DNA of 9,180 nt from Clostridiaceae bacterium (GTDB lineage Bacteria; Bacillota; Clostridia; Saccharofermentanales; DTU023), in NCBI GenBank assembly GCA_012511185.1, contig JAAZGN010000082.1:1-9180 (forward strand), in the 5' to 3' direction. The notes beneath the pieces were generated by a model, which saw only the letters and a list, made by a program, of their open reading frames with translations, was not told the origin of the DNA and did not search any database. The first letter of the stretch is position 1; each line of letters opens with the position of its first letter. Positions 7,588 to 9,180 of the stretch are shown one piece after another. Both the position numbers and the translations under genes were made by a program.

Positions 7588-7974
7588 TTACCTTTTGCTT
7601 TCTGCTTCTTCAGCCAGATGCTCACTGCCGACATCCAGGATGGTCTTTACATGATCATCCATCAGGGAATAATAGATCACCCGCCCCTCACGGCGATTCC
7701 GGACCAGCCGGGCTCCCCTCAGGATTCGCAGCTGATGGGAAACTGCCGACTGCGACATGGCTAGAAGGGCGGACAGGTCACAGACACAAAGCTCTGAATG
7801 ACGCAAGGACTGCAGGATACGGACACGGGTGGGGTCTCCGAAAACCTTGAAGAGCTCGGCCAGCCCCTCAGTTCGATTTTCCCGGGGCAGAAGTCCGAAC
7901 ACGCGGCGGACTGCTTCTTCGTGAATCATGGGTACATCGCAGAATAAATCCTGATCATCCGGTTGGCAAGCCAT
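7588..7974 (-). CDS. ArsR/SmtB-family metal-sensing repressor, CadC-like
   Basis: A winged-helix repressor that leaves DNA when metal binds, here probably controlling the ATPase operon. Numbered from ATG 7974 (128 residues), the metal-binding alpha-3 motif ELCVCDL holds C63 and C65, and two N-terminal cysteines (C3, C12) could complete a CadC-type alpha3N site. The alpha-5 site D-x-H-x10-H-x2-E is fully present: D106, H108, H119, E122. The recognition helix region is SQSAVSHQLRILRGARLV, followed by a wing ending GRVIYYSL. The longer reading from TTG 7989 adds five residues, but GGAGG eight bases before the ATG decides for the shorter form. It is transcribed first, directly ahead of the pump gene, and a matching operator lies upstream. 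It resembles CadC (Cd/Pb/Zn) more than pure CzrA/SmtB, because both metal sites are present. Confidence 0.92.
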   Translation of the reverse strand: MACQPDDQDLFCDVPMIHEEAVRRVFGLLPRENRTEGLAELFKVFGDPTRVRILQSLRHSELCVCDLSALLAMSQSAVSHQLRILRGARLVRNRREGRVIYYSLMDDHVKTILDVGSEHLAEEAESKR

Positions 7975-7982
7975 GACTGCAT

Positions 7983-7987
7983 CCTCC
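7983..7987 (-). promoter_or_regulatory. Ribosome binding site deciding the ArsR-family start
   Basis: GGAGG on the minus strand lies eight bases before the ATG at 7974. It selects that codon over the TTG at 7989, which overlaps the site's upstream side and has no site of its own. Confidence 0.75.
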
Positions 7988-8002
7988 AAGTCTTATGATT
8001 TG

Positions 8003-8028
8003 ATACATGAACACATATTCATATGTAT
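8003..8028. promoter_or_regulatory. SmtB/CadC-type operator (TGAA-N6-TTCA inverted repeat)
   Basis: The core ATGAACACATATTCAT (8007-8022) contains TGAA-CACATA-TTCA, the half-site and spacing known for SmtB/CzrA/CadC operators. Flanking ATACAT (8003-8008) and ATGTAT (8023-8028) are complementary, and an overlapping perfect 6-2-6 repeat ACATAT-TC-ATATGT spans 8013-8026. The site covers the -10 end and the expected transcription start of the regulator promoter, so a bound repressor would block RNA polymerase. Confidence 0.75.
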
Positions 8029-8054
8029 GATACACCCTGGCGGAAAAAATACAA
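8027..8054 (-). promoter_or_regulatory. Sigma-A-like promoter of the metal-resistance operon
   Basis: On the minus strand, TTGTAT (-35, 8054-8049) and TATCAT (-10, 8032-8027) are 16 bases apart, and the operator overlaps the -10 and start region. Expected transcription start is near 8020, giving a leader of about 45 bases before the regulator ATG. Confidence 0.55.
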
Positions 8055-8079
8055 GCCTTTGGAGGTAAGGCAATCACAC

Positions 8080-8108
8080 TTTCCATAATGTACATAATTT
8101 GGTATATA
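8080..8108 (+). promoter_or_regulatory. Weak candidate promoter for the CAP-domain gene
   Basis: TTTCCA (8080-8085) and TATATA (8103-8108) are 17 bases apart, each matching four of six consensus bases. It is divergent from the metal operon promoter and does not overlap the operator. Confidence 0.3.
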
Positions 8109-8146
8109 TGCTAAAAGGCAGATGATTAAAACAAGGGGGTTTTACT

Positions 8147-8153
8147 GAGGTGG
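8147..8153 (+). promoter_or_regulatory. Ribosome binding site favouring ATG 8159 for the CAP-domain gene
   Basis: GAGGTGG with GAGG ending eight bases before ATG 8159. The alternative GTG at 8150 overlaps this site and would rely on AAGGGGG (8133-8139), ten bases upstream, which sits in the loop of a small hairpin (8127-8144). Confidence 0.55.
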
Positions 8154-8158
8154 TCGTT

Positions 8159-8983
8159 ATGGTCACATGCAAAAAGAAGAAAGTGACCCGCTTTCTTGCT
8201 TTATTGCTCATTCTTATAGCTGTTTTTACTGCTTCTTGCCATCGAAAGGATATCCTTGTTCACGATCCAGTGGACTTGCCAACAGTAGATAAACCGGGCA
8301 CTGATCAGACGGCAACGCTACCGTTGGAGGAATCTCCTAGAGAATCTACGACCTCCTGGACTGTGGCGACAAGCGGGGGCACAACTACTGCTGAAACCCA
8401 GGTCGAAACTGAAGAAACAACTGTTTCGACGGCAGGAACGACTTTGATCTCTACGAAAAAGACTGCAAAACCGCCTGTTGCAGCAAAGAAAACAACAATA
8501 TCCAAGCCGGATTCAGTAAAAACTGAGCGGGTGGCCATTACAACGACAACCACCACAACAGTACCACCGGAGCCATACTATAATGACAATTACGCACAGA
8601 AGGTTCTTGTTTTGCTAAACGCCGAAAGAGCCAAAATTGGAAAACCAGCACTTACCATGACCTCTGCCATGGTTGCTTTTGCCAAAACAAGGGCTAAAGA
8701 ACTTGTGAGGAATTGTTCCCATGTAAGGCCAAATGGTTCAAAGGGTTATACAATTATCACGATTCCATGTTCTTATCGGGGAGAGATTATAGCGTGTGGA
8801 CAACGGACACCAGAGAGAGTTATGCAGTGCTGGATGAGTTCGGATAGTCATCGTATGAAAATGCTGGACACGCATCCTGACGATGAAAGGGGCTACACTC
8901 AAATTGGAATTGCCTGTTGGTATGAGCCGGGATCTTTTTATGAGACTCATTGGGCCATGTTACTTCTTGCTCCGCCAGAATAA
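8159..8983 (+). CDS. Secreted lipoprotein-like CAP/SCP-domain protein with Thr-rich stalk
   Basis: Numbered from ATG 8159 (274 residues). A Lys-rich n-region (CKKKKVTR) and a hydrophobic stretch (about 11-24) end in FTASC, a plausible lipobox with Cys 27, so the protein is probably exported and lipid-anchored; Thr at -3 makes the lipobox atypical. Residues about 55-138 are a low-complexity Thr/Ser/Lys/Pro linker, including a run of seven Thr (128-134). Residues about 145-272 form a CAP (CAP/SCP, YkwD-like) domain: VLLNAERAKIGKPAL, HVRPNG (H188), GEIIACGQRTPE (E209), WMSSDSHRMKML (H231) and HWAMLLLAP (H264). CAP proteins are widespread outside cells, but the bacterial role is mostly unknown, so I assign no function. 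The gene is more A/T-rich than the ornithine operon (27 of 60 bases G+C at 8641-8700 against 43 of 60 at 4441-4500), which may mark different ancestry or simply a low-complexity secreted gene. It is not obviously linked to either neighbour. Confidence 0.88.
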   Translation: MVTCKKKKVTRFLALLLILIAVFTASCHRKDILVHDPVDLPTVDKPGTDQTATLPLEESPRESTTSWTVATSGGTTTAETQVETEETTVSTAGTTLISTKKTAKPPVAAKKTTISKPDSVKTERVAITTTTTTTVPPEPYYNDNYAQKVLVLLNAERAKIGKPALTMTSAMVAFAKTRAKELVRNCSHVRPNGSKGYTIITIPCSYRGEIIACGQRTPERVMQCWMSSDSHRMKMLDTHPDDERGYTQIGIACWYEPGSFYETHWAMLLLAPPE

Positions 8984-9009
8984 TTGACTTCACCGGTTTT
9001 GGAAAGGGT

Positions 9010-9038
9010 TTGCACTAGTGCCCAAATGATGCTAATAT
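9010..9038 (+). promoter_or_regulatory. Sigma-A promoter for rpmB
   Basis: TTGCAC (9010-9015), a 17-base spacer and TAATAT (9033-9038) form a good housekeeping promoter, about 63 bases before the rpmB start. A perfect 10-base palindrome GCACTAGTGC (9012-9021) overlaps the -35 element. I see no clear terminator between the CAP gene stop and this promoter. Confidence 0.6.
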
Positions 9039-9101
9039 ACCAGTTGCGCCTTCTGCTGCATCAATCATTCGGGCTGGACCCGTCAAACAAGGAGATAGAC
9101 A

Positions 9102-9180
9102 ATGGCCAGATGTGAAATTTGTGACAAACACATGTTTTTTGGCAGAAAAATCAAGATTACGCGTTCGCAGATTTCGGGCC
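9102..9180 (+). CDS. rpmB: 50S ribosomal protein L28, 3'-partial
   Basis: Only the first 26 codons are in the window. The start MARCEICDK with a CxxC pair (C4, C7), then a short FG (13-14) and basic ITRSQISG stretch, fits the zinc-ribbon type of bacterial L28, a structural protein of the large ribosomal subunit. AAGGAG at 9089-9094 lies seven bases before the ATG. The sequence following FG differs from the common VSHS form, but resembles variants I recall from some Clostridia. The second CxxC expected near the C-terminus would lie beyond the right edge. Confidence 0.75.
   Translation, partial: MARCEICDKHMFFGRKIKITRSQISG

Noticed and set aside
8054..8072. Minus-strand intrinsic terminator (GCCTT-loop-AAGGC followed by T-rich sequence)
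   Set aside because: The stem is only five pairs, lies upstream of the metal operon promoter and follows no minus-strand gene in the window.

Overview
The window looks like chromosomal DNA of an anaerobic, amino-acid-fermenting Gram-positive bacterium (Clostridia-like Firmicutes). The reasons are a coenzyme-B12 ornithine fermentation cluster of the Clostridium sticklandii type, strong AGGAGG-type ribosome binding sites, a CadC-like regulator and a short clostridial-type L28 gene. Most of the window is fairly GC-rich. The right-hand gene for a secreted CAP-domain protein is visibly more A/T-rich.

Bases 1-5018, plus strand: the tail of an oxidative ornithine degradation operon. In order it holds oraE (D-ornithine 4,5-aminomutase large subunit, entering from the left), a GlmL/MutL-family ATPase (probable reactivase or chaperone), a PLP racemase matching ornithine racemase (orr), and an alanine racemase (alr). 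The racemase makes D-ornithine and OraSE isomerises it to 2,4-diaminopentanoate. The later steps (Ord, OrtAB, probably encoded upstream) yield acetyl-CoA and D-alanine, so an alanine racemase at the end of the operon fits as a product-recycling step. A GC-rich hairpin at 5054-5086 probably ends the transcript.

The most striking feature is an in-frame TAG at 97-99 inside oraE. Conserved OraE-like sequence reads through it without any shift of frame, so the codon is a nonsense mutation, a sequencing or assembly error, or a recoded amber codon such as pyrrolysine.

Bases 5019-5588: an A/T-rich intergenic region with a possible promoter, then a stand-alone hisE-like gene. Its EExxE metal-binding motif is altered to VQxxE. 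Its stop codon overlaps that of the convergent metal ATPase gene.

Bases 5585-8054, minus strand: a metal-resistance operon transcribed right to left. A CadC/SmtB-type ArsR repressor comes first, then a Zn/Cd/Pb P1B-type ATPase without an N-terminal HMA domain. A TGAA-N6-TTCA operator and a sigma-A-like promoter lie just upstream of the regulator.

Bases 8055-9180, plus strand: a lipoprotein-like secreted CAP/SCP-domain protein with a Thr-rich stalk, then a good promoter and the start of rpmB (ribosomal protein L28), which runs off the right edge. I saw no mobile elements, CRISPR arrays, tRNAs or rRNAs.
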